Source: Piscinibacter gummiphilus
GTDB taxonomy: Bacteria; Pseudomonadota; Gammaproteobacteria; Burkholderiales; Burkholderiaceae_C
Length of the DNA: 64,000 nt
Assembly: GCF_032681285.1 (NCBI RefSeq)
Contig: NZ_CP136337.1
Coordinates: forward strand, 62,001 to 126,000
Direction of reading: 5' to 3'
In this document: positions 24,900-33,326 of the stretch, piece by piece
Layout: every line of letters starts with the position of its first letter
How positions within the stretch are numbered: position 1 is the stretch's first letter
The notes under the pieces: model-generated
The model's input: the letters and a program-made list of their open reading frames with translations, nothing else
What the model was told of the DNA's origin: nothing
Databases searched by the model: none
Program-made: the position numbers and the translations under genes

Positions 24900-26093
24900 A
24901 TGCACCAGATGAATCTTTTCGATGGTGTCGTGGCGTCCTATATGGATGGCGCGCCGCGCACCAACGAGCAGCTCTACCGAGACCTCATCGAGACGGGTTG
25001 TGTCAGCGAGGGAGATCTCGCAAAGAAGGTGCCGGTGGGGCAGGCGGGGGTGATGTTTAGCCTGGTCAAGCGGCGGGTGCGGTGGTATCAGCAGGAGCTT
25101 CGCCGACTGAACGTGATCGAACGCGTGCCGGAGAAGAGAGGGTCATGGAGACTGGCGGATCGAGACAAGAAGGATTTGACTAAAGCACCTCCGGGCGTCG
25201 TCATGCTCGGCTTCTCTTCCGACCTCGGTGTTGCTCTATGGGGTTCTTGCCAGGATGTGTTTGGATCGTTGACCGAGAACATCGCTGTTTGTCTCACCTC
25301 ACCGCCATACCCGCTGCGTAAGCCGCGCGCGTACGGAAATCCGGCTGAGACGGAGTGGGTCGACTGGATGTGTCGGGCCCTCGAACCCATCGTGAAAAGG
25401 CTCTTGCCGGGCGGCTCGATCGCTCTGGTGCTCAGCAACGATTTGTTCGAGAAGGGCCAACCATCACGCTCTCTGTATCGCGAACGCTTCACCATCGAAA
25501 TGTCGAGAAGGTTCTCGATGTCGTTGATGGACACCGTGATTTGGGCCAACAACTCGAAGGCCCCGGGGCCGTGCCAGTGGGCCTCCCTCCAGCGGATGCA
25601 GCTCAACACGGGATACGAGCCTGTGCTGATCTTCTGCAACGACCCGCTGAAGTCGTTCGCTGACAACCGCCGTGTACTTGAGCCACACACCGAGACGCAC
25701 AGACGGCTCATCGCATCTGGTGGTGAGCACCGAGCGCGCGTGAATTCAGATGGTGCCTACAGGGTCAAGGTGGGTGCCTATGGGACGCCAACAGCCGGCC
25801 GCATTCCAAAGAATGTCCTGCACATGGGCCACTCTTGCGCGGACCAGCTCCGCATGCGCAAGCTGGCGCGCTCGGCTGGTCTGCCAGTGCACGGCGCCAC
25901 CTTCCCCTTGGCGCTCGCCATGTTCCTAGTTCGCTATCTGTCCCGGCCAGGCGACCTGGTGGTCGACCCCTTCGGGGGAACCATGACGACTGCGAAAGCT
26001 TGCGAGATGCTAGGGCGCCTTTGGCTGTCCTGTGAGCTGATGGCGGAGTACGTGATGGCTGGACGGTTCAGATTTGAGGGGCACGCGGATTGA
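24900..26093 (+). CDS. Site-specific DNA methyltransferase (SPPY, beta-type motif order)
   Basis: A 397-residue methyltransferase. Catalytic motif IV LTSPPYPL is at about 133-140 and SAM-binding motif I DPFGGTMTT at about 356-364, i.e. IV before I, the beta-class order; SPPY is common among N4-cytosine enzymes. Residues about 20-95 form a winged-helix-like domain (TNEQLYRDLIETG... to KRGSWRLAD), perhaps for DNA or partner binding. It starts 8 bases after the preceding methyltransferase stop, so the two are co-transcribed. No restriction partner is adjacent. Confidence 0.84.
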   Translation: MHQMNLFDGVVASYMDGAPRTNEQLYRDLIETGCVSEGDLAKKVPVGQAGVMFSLVKRRVRWYQQELRRLNVIERVPEKRGSWRLADRDKKDLTKAPPGVVMLGFSSDLGVALWGSCQDVFGSLTENIAVCLTSPPYPLRKPRAYGNPAETEWVDWMCRALEPIVKRLLPGGSIALVLSNDLFEKGQPSRSLYRERFTIEMSRRFSMSLMDTVIWANNSKAPGPCQWASLQRMQLNTGYEPVLIFCNDPLKSFADNRRVLEPHTETHRRLIASGGEHRARVNSDGAYRVKVGAYGTPTAGRIPKNVLHMGHSCADQLRMRKLARSAGLPVHGATFPLALAMFLVRYLSRPGDLVVDPFGGTMTTAKACEMLGRLWLSCELMAEYVMAGRFRFEGHAD

Positions 26094-26186
26094 AGTGGCT
26101 CCTATCAGGCGTGGACTTCCCACCTATTGGGGAGCGCCGCCGCTCTGCACTGATTGCATGATGGCAAGTCACCGAAAGGAACAACG

Positions 26187-26699
26187 ATGACGCTCAGGCT
26201 TGTTTCCTCCACCACGTCTTCCGGGGACGGTGCTCCCTTGCGGCTGCGGCAGCGAGATCTCGCGCGAATACTTCGAGCCGAGCACGCAAGAGTCACTGGT
26301 GCTGCCTCTCCGCGAACCGCACTGGCCGGACTAGGGGCATTCGTTGGCTTCATCACCCCTATCGTGTTGGCGAGGCTTGTTTCCCTCTTGACGGCCGTCC
26401 CAGCGGCACTGCCAGCACCAGCGCTGCTATGCGCCGCATTTGCAATCATCGCGGGACTTCTCGTGTGGCGATTCAGCAAGGCAGCGAGAACAAACACGGA
26501 GCACCTGGACCGGCTGCTCGCCCATTACGACCCACTGTCCAAGGAGGCCTACCGGCTGCTTCAAGCGGAGGTCCGGGAGGCAGGTGTGTTTCCGATCGGC
26601 CGGGTGCACGAGTGGGCGTCGGTAGAACAGAGCGCATTGAACCGAGCGATGGGAAAGGGACTGCCTGCTGATCGCGAGTTCCTGCAGAAGAAGATCTAG
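26187..26699 (+). CDS. Membrane protein, unknown
   Basis: A 170-residue protein with two or three membrane segments between residues 45 and 100, flanked by charged cytoplasmic helices. GAAAGGAAC precedes the ATG. No family recognised. Confidence 0.6.
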   Translation: MTLRLVSSTTSSGDGAPLRLRQRDLARILRAEHARVTGAASPRTALAGLGAFVGFITPIVLARLVSLLTAVPAALPAPALLCAAFAIIAGLLVWRFSKAARTNTEHLDRLLAHYDPLSKEAYRLLQAEVREAGVFPIGRVHEWASVEQSALNRAMGKGLPADREFLQKKI

Positions 26700-26714
26700 C
26701 CCGAATCGGCCGGA

Positions 26715-27023
26715 ATGGACATGCTCACCCAGCAGGCTTGGGAACGCGATGACCTAAGCCATACAGACAGCCCACGTCACCTATTCAGGTTGGCCGTGAA
26801 GGCTCACCGCGAGGGGGAGTGCGCTTGGGCGGAGATGACAACCCGGGAAAAGGTATCGGTGGCGTTGGTATTGAACCGTGCAGATTGGCTTCGCCGAACG
26901 GACTACACCATTGCGGACGCGATGGCCCGGGCTGGAAGCGAATGGGTGAGAGCGATGCCGCGGATCAGTCATCTGATTCAAGTGGGTGGGGCCATTGACG
27001 ACGCATCGCCACACGTAAACTGA
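26715..27023 (+). CDS. Hypothetical protein
   Basis: A 102-residue soluble protein, 15 bases after the previous stop. ATG 26721 is an alternative start. No recognised family. The 114 bases after it hold only a possible 29-codon frame (27052-27141) overlapping the next start, which I do not count as a gene. Confidence 0.58.
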   Translation: MDMLTQQAWERDDLSHTDSPRHLFRLAVKAHREGECAWAEMTTREKVSVALVLNRADWLRRTDYTIADAMARAGSEWVRAMPRISHLIQVGGAIDDASPHVN

Positions 27024-27137
27024 ATCAGTCGCTGCGACAGGTCAGCAGCTGATGAATCAGAAGAAGTCGGACCTGGTGCCTATTCGACGTGGGCCAAGCA
27101 GGCCGACTGACCATTCACTGAGCGTGGAAGGGACGCT

Positions 27138-27332
27138 ATGAACGGCATTTGGCTATGGGTGGTGGTTTTGATTGCCTCGGCTACATCGACAGCCCTTTCA
27201 GTGAGGCTCGCACGAGCCCGTGCAGAGGGTGCCTCCGTGCCACTCCGGTGGCGCCTCGAGCGCACGCTGTGCTGGGTCTGCACTGGAGCTGTTGCTGCGC
27301 TCGCGGTGCAACAGTCTGGCGTGCTCAACTAG
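27138..27332 (+). CDS. Two-helix membrane microprotein
   Basis: A 64-residue protein: one membrane segment at residues 4-20, a basic middle (RARAEG...RWRLER), and a second segment at 46-60. GGAAGGGAC precedes the ATG. No family recognised. Confidence 0.55.
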   Translation: MNGIWLWVVVLIASATSTALSVRLARARAEGASVPLRWRLERTLCWVCTGAVAALAVQQSGVLN

Positions 27333-27351
27333 ATCGGAAAAGGCAACGATC

Positions 27352-27675
27352 ATGAAGATTCTGAAGGAACTGCCGGAAGGCACGATCTGGCCGCACTTGC
27401 TGGAGGCCATCGATCGTCAAGCGCGTGCCGACATCGAGGGGTATGCGGCCTCACGACGCAACGACGTGAAGCGCGGGGCTGAGACCCCCGAATTGGCGGC
27501 CGTCATGGTCGAAAAGTACGGCGCAGGGCTGGCCGCGGCACTGGATATCGCTGGCATCGACTCAACGGTGCAAGCGGTCACCGATCAGCTGGTGCGTCAG
27601 ATCGACCCCGAGTTCGAGCAACACCGCGCCGCTCGCTGGGCCGCCAGGCCGGCCGGCCTGCAGCTCACGGTCTGA
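27352..27675 (+). CDS. Hypothetical protein
   Basis: A 107-residue helical, soluble protein. AAAAGG lies about 9 bases before ATG 27352. No family recognised. Confidence 0.6.
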   Translation: MKILKELPEGTIWPHLLEAIDRQARADIEGYAASRRNDVKRGAETPELAAVMVEKYGAGLAAALDIAGIDSTVQAVTDQLVRQIDPEFEQHRAARWAARPAGLQLTV

Positions 27676-27691
27676 TCACGAGCCATTGGCC

Positions 27692-28048
27692 ATGAGTCGG
27701 AATCCCTTCGCGCACCACTTGCGGTTGAAGAAGCCTTGCGAGAACTGTCCGTTTCTGAAGGTCGGCGGGATCGAACTTGCACCTGGTCGCTTGCAAGGAA
27801 TCATCGAAGGCTTGTTGAGCGACGATCGCTCAACATTTCAGTGTCACAAGTCGGTGCATTCGAAACACGGGGGCGAATGGGACGACGATGGCCACTACCA
27901 ACCGTCGGGGCACGAGGCAATGTGCGCCGGCGCCGCAGCGACGCTGATGAAGCGCAGGAGGCCGACGGTTGCGATGCGTATCGCTTTCGCGCAGGGCGTC
28001 GTCTCCCCGACCCAATGGGACGCATGCGTTGACACACTCGTCGATTGA
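27692..28048 (+). CDS. DUF6283-like cysteine protein
   Basis: A 118-residue protein matching by eye the phage-associated DUF6283 family: KPCENCPFLKVGGIEL (about 14-29), FQCHKSVH (about 50-57) and CAGAAATLM (about 80-88). The four conserved cysteines and histidine suggest metal or Fe-S binding. Function unknown. Found mostly in phages and mobile elements, in keeping with the region. Confidence 0.72.
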   Translation: MSRNPFAHHLRLKKPCENCPFLKVGGIELAPGRLQGIIEGLLSDDRSTFQCHKSVHSKHGGEWDDDGHYQPSGHEAMCAGAAATLMKRRRPTVAMRIAFAQGVVSPTQWDACVDTLVD

Positions 28049-28085
28049 TGGAGAGCCTGCGGCGCGAAGAAGGAGAAGCCCATTG

Positions 28086-28580
28086 ATGAAGTTCAAACAC
28101 ATTGCAAGCTCGCTGTTGCTGCTGCTGGCGACAAACGTTGTTCTCGCACAAGTGGGAGGCCACTTTGCAGAGGCTCTTGGACCAGAGGCGAATGCCGAGG
28201 CTCAGGGCACACGAATCCTTGAGTGGGTGTGGTTCTTCGCCTTTTTGTGCACTGGTGTGGCGACGATGTTTGCATTCAGTGCATTGCCTGACGAGTGCTG
28301 TTGCAGCACTGGCAGTCTGGGTGCGATGTTTTTGGTTGCGATTGTCAGTACATGTGCTGCGGTTGTTGTGTCGTGGCCTGTCCTTGGCGGAGTTGCCTGG
28401 GAGTGGCTCGACCGATCGCTCCCGCAGCGAGGTACCGCAATTCATGACTGGACTCTTTTCGTGGTCGGTGGTCTACCGTGGTTTGGAGTGGTCTGCGCAG
28501 TTCTCTTGTGCTCTTCAAGTCTGGGTAGTCATTGGGCGCGCATGCGTGCAGGACTGCGCGAGGCCCGGGCTCCGAGTTAA
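28086..28580 (+). CDS. Membrane protein with signal-like N-terminus
   Basis: A 164-residue protein: N-terminal signal peptide (about 1-21, ending VVLAQ) then three hydrophobic segments and a CCC cluster near residue 71-73. AAGGAG lies 11 bases before the ATG. No family recognised. Confidence 0.58.
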   Translation: MKFKHIASSLLLLLATNVVLAQVGGHFAEALGPEANAEAQGTRILEWVWFFAFLCTGVATMFAFSALPDECCCSTGSLGAMFLVAIVSTCAAVVVSWPVLGGVAWEWLDRSLPQRGTAIHDWTLFVVGGLPWFGVVCAVLLCSSSLGSHWARMRAGLREARAPS

Positions 28581-28598
28581 GAACTGAGTGACAAGCCA

Positions 28599-28955
28599 AT
28601 GACAGGTCGAAAGCTTCCGCAGGTGCTTCTCGTGGTCTCGCTCACGTTGCTCGTAGGGGTGGGTTTCGTCAGCTTTGGCAAGCGTCTTGGCGAAGAAGCA
28701 TCGCTGGAGGCTCAACAGCGTATGGCAGTTGTCTGGCCGTCGCTGTTCGCATTGACGGTCGAAGATCGCGTCGTCGTCTTGAAGGCTGCTTTTCAATGCC
28801 GAGTGCATCGCATGCCAGTAGGCGCAACGGCGGCGGACGTGGCAAAGTGCCTGCGCTCAGGCGCGCGGGAGTACGACGACAAGTCGGAAGGGCGCGAAGC
28901 TCCGATTTCCGAAAAACTCGAGGTGCTCCTCGCAGACACCGGACGAGTCAAATGA
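28599..28955 (+). CDS. Hypothetical exported or membrane-anchored protein
   Basis: A 118-residue protein with one N-terminal membrane segment (about 7-25) and a soluble, charged remainder with two cysteines (about 67 and 84). It follows the preceding membrane gene by 18 bases. No family recognised. Confidence 0.57.
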   Translation: MTGRKLPQVLLVVSLTLLVGVGFVSFGKRLGEEASLEAQQRMAVVWPSLFALTVEDRVVVLKAAFQCRVHRMPVGATAADVAKCLRSGAREYDDKSEGREAPISEKLEVLLADTGRVK

Positions 28956-29003
28956 CTGCAGACTGAGCGTTGATTACACCCATGCACTTCGTAGCATGTG
29001 TGC

Positions 29004-29669
29004 ATGAATCTAGGGCACACCCTTGGGCTCCGGCCTCTCGACAAACTTCAGGTAGCCAACGCACGCATCATCCGTGAGGCAAGCCACATCAAAAGCTCTT
29101 GCAGCGGCCTTGCCCAGGACCATCTTCCCTTCTGGTTCTTCATTGCAGTGAACTGCGATGGCAAGCTGCTGGTGATGTCGCCAGGAGGCTACCGTGAGCA
29201 CGTCGATCCGCTTGATGTGGTCGACGTTTGCCGAGCCGAGCCCCTCCGCGTGTTGGCGATGCCCCAGGCGGTCTTCATTGCCCGTACCAAACTGTCGTTA
29301 GCCGAGCGTCAGCGTGCGCCGGGCCCCGAGTGTTTTGCGCCGGCCCACGTGCTGCACGCGAGTCGAGACCGTTGGGGGAATTTCAGCTACGCCGTCGCCT
29401 TCGAAGACGGATCGCTCAACACAGAAGGCTATTGCTCGCGATACGTGCCGATCGCCGATCAAGATCGACGTGAACTGGCCAATGTCACCCGCCGCACGCG
29501 GATGCCAGTGGTGTCCTGGAACTCACGTACGAATTGGTCGGCCGACGCGGTGCCGGTGCGCCTTCAACAGAGGGCACGCATGAACGCCAAGCGCTTCGTC
29601 GAGGCAGCGTTGTCCGGCGATGACAAGAGCAAGGCGTCGATGCTCAACGTCGATCTGAAAGGCTATTGA
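29004..29669 (+). CDS. Hypothetical protein
   Basis: A 221-residue soluble protein. The start is uncertain (ATG 28998 or 29004) and the ribosome site is weak. No recognised family. Its stop overlaps the ATG of the next gene (TGATG). Confidence 0.6.
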   Translation: MNLGHTLGLRPLDKLQVANARIIREASHIKSSCSGLAQDHLPFWFFIAVNCDGKLLVMSPGGYREHVDPLDVVDVCRAEPLRVLAMPQAVFIARTKLSLAERQRAPGPECFAPAHVLHASRDRWGNFSYAVAFEDGSLNTEGYCSRYVPIADQDRRELANVTRRTRMPVVSWNSRTNWSADAVPVRLQQRARMNAKRFVEAALSGDDKSKASMLNVDLKGY

Positions 29670-30100
29670 TGGAAGCGGAGATCTACACGCCCGACCCTGT
29701 GATGGTCGCTGCGATTGCCAGGCGCCTCGCCGAGGGGGAACACTTCATCTCCAGGATCCGCACGTCGCGGTTCTTCCTCGTCGTCGATGGTGACTTCGAG
29801 GACGCAGTGGTGGGCGACGAAGTGAGGAGCGCGGTCACGGCGCTGGCCGGCGTCGAGCTCGAAGAGTTCGTGCCCCGCCAATATCCCGGCGAGCACGGTC
29901 TGAGATTTCCTCCCCGACTGCGCGCCAGGGCAAAGCGTTCGATCGCGCAGTCGCTTGCAACGGAGGGTCAGAAGGGCCCTCTGTCCGAGGAATCAGAACG
30001 AGCCGACGTGCCAAACAGCGAAGAGGTGGGCTCGAACATCGAGCCTTCGGTGGCGGCACCCGACTGCTCGCCAGCACCTGCACCGGCAAAGAACGAGTAG
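29669..30100 (+). CDS. Hypothetical protein
   Basis: A 143-residue protein: the folded-looking first about 95 residues are followed by a disordered Ser/Pro/Ala-rich tail. It is coupled to the preceding gene by TGATG. Its last 133 bases overlap the tail of the minus-strand gene at 29968-30600, both tails being low-complexity. Confidence 0.58.
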   Translation: MEAEIYTPDPVMVAAIARRLAEGEHFISRIRTSRFFLVVDGDFEDAVVGDEVRSAVTALAGVELEEFVPRQYPGEHGLRFPPRLRARAKRSIAQSLATEGQKGPLSEESERADVPNSEEVGSNIEPSVAAPDCSPAPAPAKNE

Positions 30101-30600
30101 CGCGACGCCGCTGGAGCCTCGGCCCCGAACAGACCAGGGCGCGTTGGCGAAGACCGTGGGTGTGCTGGAGCGGCGCTTGAAGTGCCACCGCCGTTGGGTT
30201 CGAGAATGGACCCGGTGAGCGCAGCGCCTGCATGGGTGTCGGCCGGCGCCTGAGCGAGCCCCAATGGGTCAGGTGCGGGCGCGGATGACGTGGCAGCGGA
30301 GGCGCCCCACAAGCCGCCGGCGCTAGGTGCATGCAGAGGGTTCTGGCGCGGCTTGGAGAGAACGGCCTTCTTGGTTCGGCTCTGGGTCGGCGGCGGCTGC
30401 TGGGCCTGGTCTAGCGCGGCCTTTTCGCTTGGTTTCGTGACTGACGATGCCGTGGCTGGGTCGAGCTCGCTCCGCTTGGTACTGCCCGAGGAACCCGACT
30501 TGTCCGCGGGTGCCTGGCGCGTATTCGCTTCGGACGGGTGTGCCTGGCTGCTGCCCAGTGTGCGCAGGCGCTGCTTGAGTGTGTTGAGAATCTGCTTCAT
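29968..30600 (-). CDS. Low-complexity Ala/Pro/Ser-rich protein
   Basis: A 210-residue protein dominated by Ala, Pro, Ser and Gly after a short basic helix (MKQILNTLKQRLRTLG). It begins 8 bases after the stop of the minus-strand gene at 30609-31751 and so fits as the third gene of that operon. Low complexity makes it uncertain whether the frame is truly coding, and its 3' end overlaps a plus-strand gene. No family recognised. Confidence 0.45.
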   Translation of the reverse strand: MKQILNTLKQRLRTLGSSQAHPSEANTRQAPADKSGSSGSTKRSELDPATASSVTKPSEKAALDQAQQPPPTQSRTKKAVLSKPRQNPLHAPSAGGLWGASAATSSAPAPDPLGLAQAPADTHAGAALTGSILEPNGGGTSSAAPAHPRSSPTRPGLFGAEAPAASRYSFFAGAGAGEQSGAATEGSMFEPTSSLFGTSARSDSSDRGPF

Positions 30601-30608
30601 GGATGCTG

Positions 30609-31751
30609 TCAGTGCACGAGTGAAGAGGCTGGCAGACGCACAGAGGGAGCCGAGTGCTGTGACGTCAGGTTCAGGAGGGAAGGGACACCGCCTGAAGCGC
30701 GATACACCCCAACGTGGTCACCGATTGCCAGTAGCTTGCCGCCGTCGGGAAGACGGCCCTGCCGGCGATACCAGTCGATTTCAGCCCGTCGCTGGTCGAA
30801 CAGGATCGACCATTCGGTATTGAGCAGAGCCGCGGCTGTGCTCCTCCCTGCAGCGATCTGCAGAAGGGACGAGTAGCTGAAGATGAACGACACACCAAAG
30901 CGCCGGGTCGTTCGGAGGTGATTGATCAAAGCGTGCGAGGGCAAGAGGTTCAAGAGGTCTGGCACGTCGTCAAACAGGAGCGCAGATCCATGGGACGGAA
31001 GTCGGCGTGCTTGAAGCGCTGAGACCTTGAGGAAGAGGGCACTGGAGAAGATTGCGCGAGCGGACAGGTCCGGCTGCATCCGCAGTGCGGCCAGATCAAA
31101 GACGCGATCGCCATCATGCGTCATGGGTGTCGCCTCTCGGGCGAAGCAAGGGAGCTTCATTTCCAGGAGACGCCCAATCGCCTCCGCCAGAGCGCGTGCA
31201 ACTACTGCGGCCTGTGCGGTCCACAGCGATGCCGCGCCATCGGCTCGCGTGAGTGGTTCGTGTGTTGGCCCGGCCGACGACGCCAGCAGCTGCGCTCGGA
31301 GGTCGAAGAGGTCCGGCAAGCCGTGTCGCCAGGCCAGCTGGAGCAGATGTTGCTCGACAAGCCGGACCACCAACGAATGAGTCTCCGACGCTGGCTCGAC
31401 ATCGGGCAGGAAGACGTCAGTCAGATGTTGCGCAAGTTCGATGAGTGCAAATTCGTCACTCGTCCACAGCGGGAACATGCCTCGGATCGGATCGACGCTC
31501 GGGCTTCCAAGCTCACATGGACTCACGACCCGAGCACGGGGCAGCACGGACGATTCGGCTTGGCCACACGTGAACACGGTCGAAGGTGCGCGCCGATCGC
31601 GAGTTGGCGCGAGCAGCGCTTGATGGATGCGTCGACGCGTGATCCCGGGCGGACTTGCGACGATGGCGTGATAGAGCCCATAGGGGTTGTCCCAAAGGTC
31701 GATGGACTTCACCAACGGTGGGTGTGACAGCAGCGCATCAGGGTCCGTCAT
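30609..31751 (-). CDS. Putative ATPase-like protein (Walker B-like, no Walker A)
   Basis: A 380-residue protein. A hydrophobic strand ending in acidic residues (ALLFDDVPDLL, about 258-268) followed by LRTTRRFGVSFIFSYSS (about 280-296) resembles the Walker B and sensor region of VirD4/HerA-type motors. No P-loop is present in this protein. The gene immediately upstream, 31763-32218, encodes a P-loop, so the two could form one split or two-subunit motor. The start is uncertain: ATG 31751 or TTG 31766, the latter overlapping the preceding stop. The motor function is inference. Confidence 0.58.
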   Translation of the reverse strand: MTDPDALLSHPPLVKSIDLWDNPYGLYHAIVASPPGITRRRIHQALLAPTRDRRAPSTVFTCGQAESSVLPRARVVSPCELGSPSVDPIRGMFPLWTSDEFALIELAQHLTDVFLPDVEPASETHSLVVRLVEQHLLQLAWRHGLPDLFDLRAQLLASSAGPTHEPLTRADGAASLWTAQAAVVARALAEAIGRLLEMKLPCFAREATPMTHDGDRVFDLAALRMQPDLSARAIFSSALFLKVSALQARRLPSHGSALLFDDVPDLLNLLPSHALINHLRTTRRFGVSFIFSYSSLLQIAAGRSTAAALLNTEWSILFDQRRAEIDWYRRQGRLPDGGKLLAIGDHVGVYRASGGVPSLLNLTSQHSAPSVRLPASSLVH

Positions 31752-31762
31752 TCGCTTTCCAA

Positions 31763-32218
31763 TCAATCGAACAAGAGGAACACACGGCGTGCGGCCGCAA
31801 TGAACTCCTCTCGGGTGCAGTAAGGGGAGGCCAGCGGGTAGGCGCCTTCCCCACGGCCCAGCGTGAGCCGATGCATGGCGCCCGTCCTCTCCAGGTGAAT
31901 TTCCAGGGCGTCGTCGGAGATCTCGATCCCGACCGACCGCAACTCCGTCAGAGACTCGCCAACAAGGATCAAGGCCTTGCCCTGCTGTTCAGCCCACCGA
32001 CGGGCGGCGAGAACCTGGTCACCTGGCTCGCGGAGAAACCCGGTGTGGTCGAGTGCGATGCCGGCGCAGCCTCCACCAAAAGATGGACTCCATTGCCTGA
32101 TCGCGATGCCGAGTGGGTCGACGATGAAGAGATCGTGTGGCGAGCGCGCAACCTGCATGTCGAGGAGGAGTTGCGACTTGCCAACTCCAGATGGGCCGGT
32201 GATCACGAACGTGTTCAT
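31763..32218 (-). CDS. P-loop NTPase-like protein
   Basis: A 151-residue protein opening with a clean Walker A (FVITGPSGVGKSQLL, residues 4-18) and a second acidic strand LFIVDPLG (about 29-36). No complete Walker B follows. First gene of a three-gene minus-strand operon set inside an otherwise plus-strand region. A 35-bp repeat shared with the S49 peptidase leader lies 53-87 bases upstream of its ATG. An upstream TTG start at 32275 is less likely. Confidence 0.64.
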   Translation of the reverse strand: MNTFVITGPSGVGKSQLLLDMQVARSPHDLFIVDPLGIAIRQWSPSFGGGCAGIALDHTGFLREPGDQVLAARRWAEQQGKALILVGESLTELRSVGIEISDDALEIHLERTGAMHRLTLGRGEGAYPLASPYCTREEFIAAARRVFLLFD

Positions 32219-32270
32219 TGCGAGAGCGCTGCGATTCCTCGCAATGTCTCGTCGGAAACTTGATTCGCCT

Positions 32271-32305
32271 AGCAAAAAAGGACTGCGTTGCGAGCGATGA
32301 AGGCG
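32271..32305 (-). repeat. 35-bp dispersed repeat, copy 1
   Basis: Matches 48359-48393 at 33 of 35 positions (differences at 32282 and 32284). Key parts on the plus strand are AGCAAAAAAGG and GCGTTGCGAGCGATGAAGG. Both copies lie upstream of a minus-strand gene start, at similar distance (53-87 here, 66-100 at the second copy). A shared promoter, operator or leader element is the likely reading. The remaining 32306-32540 shows only a short CCCC/GGGG hairpin and no gene. Confidence 0.7.
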
Positions 32306-32540
32306 TCACTGCCTGCTGCGCGGCCACTTTTTTAGGCAATCTGTTCGAACACAAGGATTGGCGCGGCCCAAGGCGGCGCGCGGCACTGTTTTCCACAGCC
32401 TTGTCCCCCACTTCGGGGTGTATCGGTCCTGTGAGATGTTGCAGTTGCGAAGGGCAGATCGACCCTCACAATTCCTGATGGACATTGCGCGAGTGGCGAC
32501 GGGAACCTCCCGACGCATTCAGCGCGGGGAGAAAAAGAGG

Positions 32541-33326
32541 ATGTCATTGCCGCCGAATGGATTGAAAGGGTGGAGAGCCGGCGCACCGCCAAGGCGCGAC
32601 GATGGAGCGCTCGCCATCGTTGAACTCGTGTCGACGGCGCGAGTAGATGGCCAGGAGCACTACGGCCAGCCGATCATCGTGGCCCGCTGGAATGCGAAGC
32701 TCAAGACGACGGCTGCTGGCCACCGCATCGAGTACGACGATGTGCTCCAGCACATCGAGCTCGGCGTCGACCATCAGGGCCGAGGCACGCCCAGCGTGGC
32801 CGTCGACATGACCGCCTCTGATCGCCACGCGCGCAAGTGCATCGAGGCTCGCAACGACGAGCTTCTCGTCGTGCCCACGGACCAGCTCACCCCCAAAGAA
32901 GGGGAGCGGTTTGCGACGGAGGACGTCCGCGACTTCGGCAAGATTGGCGATATGACGGAGCGCTACTTGGCAGGTCTCTCGATGGCCCATTCAGCGCGCA
33001 GCCAGCTTCACTACCGGAAGGCCTTGGAGGCGGCGGCACCGGCGCTGCTTGCGTTCGCTGAGCAGGTCGCAAAGGCAGAAGACCAACGGCGTGAATCGAA
33101 GCGCCGACAGGTCGAGAGTGGCAGCGAAACGCCGCTCACGGTCGGAGAGGCGCTGGCATCCGCGGAAAGCAGTACCTGGGTGAAAGCGGCATTGCTGACG
33201 GCGATCGAGCGCGACCCGGTCGATGCAGCGAACGATGCCGACGTGCTGGCTTCGGTGCTGGACACACGTGCTCACGCGCACTTTGCCGCAGCTCGAACGG
33301 CTGCCATGAGAAATGAAGATTCTTGA
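32541..33326 (+). CDS. Hypothetical protein
   Basis: A 261-residue protein; the C-terminal half is alanine-rich and helical, possibly coiled-coil. The start is uncertain: ATG 32541, 32478 and 32436 are all in frame; I chose 32541 because a GGGGAG lies about 11 bases upstream. It overlaps the HD-domain gene by 14 bases. No family recognised. Confidence 0.58.
   Translation: MSLPPNGLKGWRAGAPPRRDDGALAIVELVSTARVDGQEHYGQPIIVARWNAKLKTTAAGHRIEYDDVLQHIELGVDHQGRGTPSVAVDMTASDRHARKCIEARNDELLVVPTDQLTPKEGERFATEDVRDFGKIGDMTERYLAGLSMAHSARSQLHYRKALEAAAPALLAFAEQVAKAEDQRRESKRRQVESGSETPLTVGEALASAESSTWVKAALLTAIERDPVDAANDADVLASVLDTRAHAHFAAARTAAMRNEDS

Noticed and set aside
27052..27141. A 29-codon frame (ATG 27052) overlapping the start of the membrane microprotein at 27138 by ATGA.
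   Set aside because: No ribosome site and no protein-like pattern; could be a leader peptide, but evidence is too thin.
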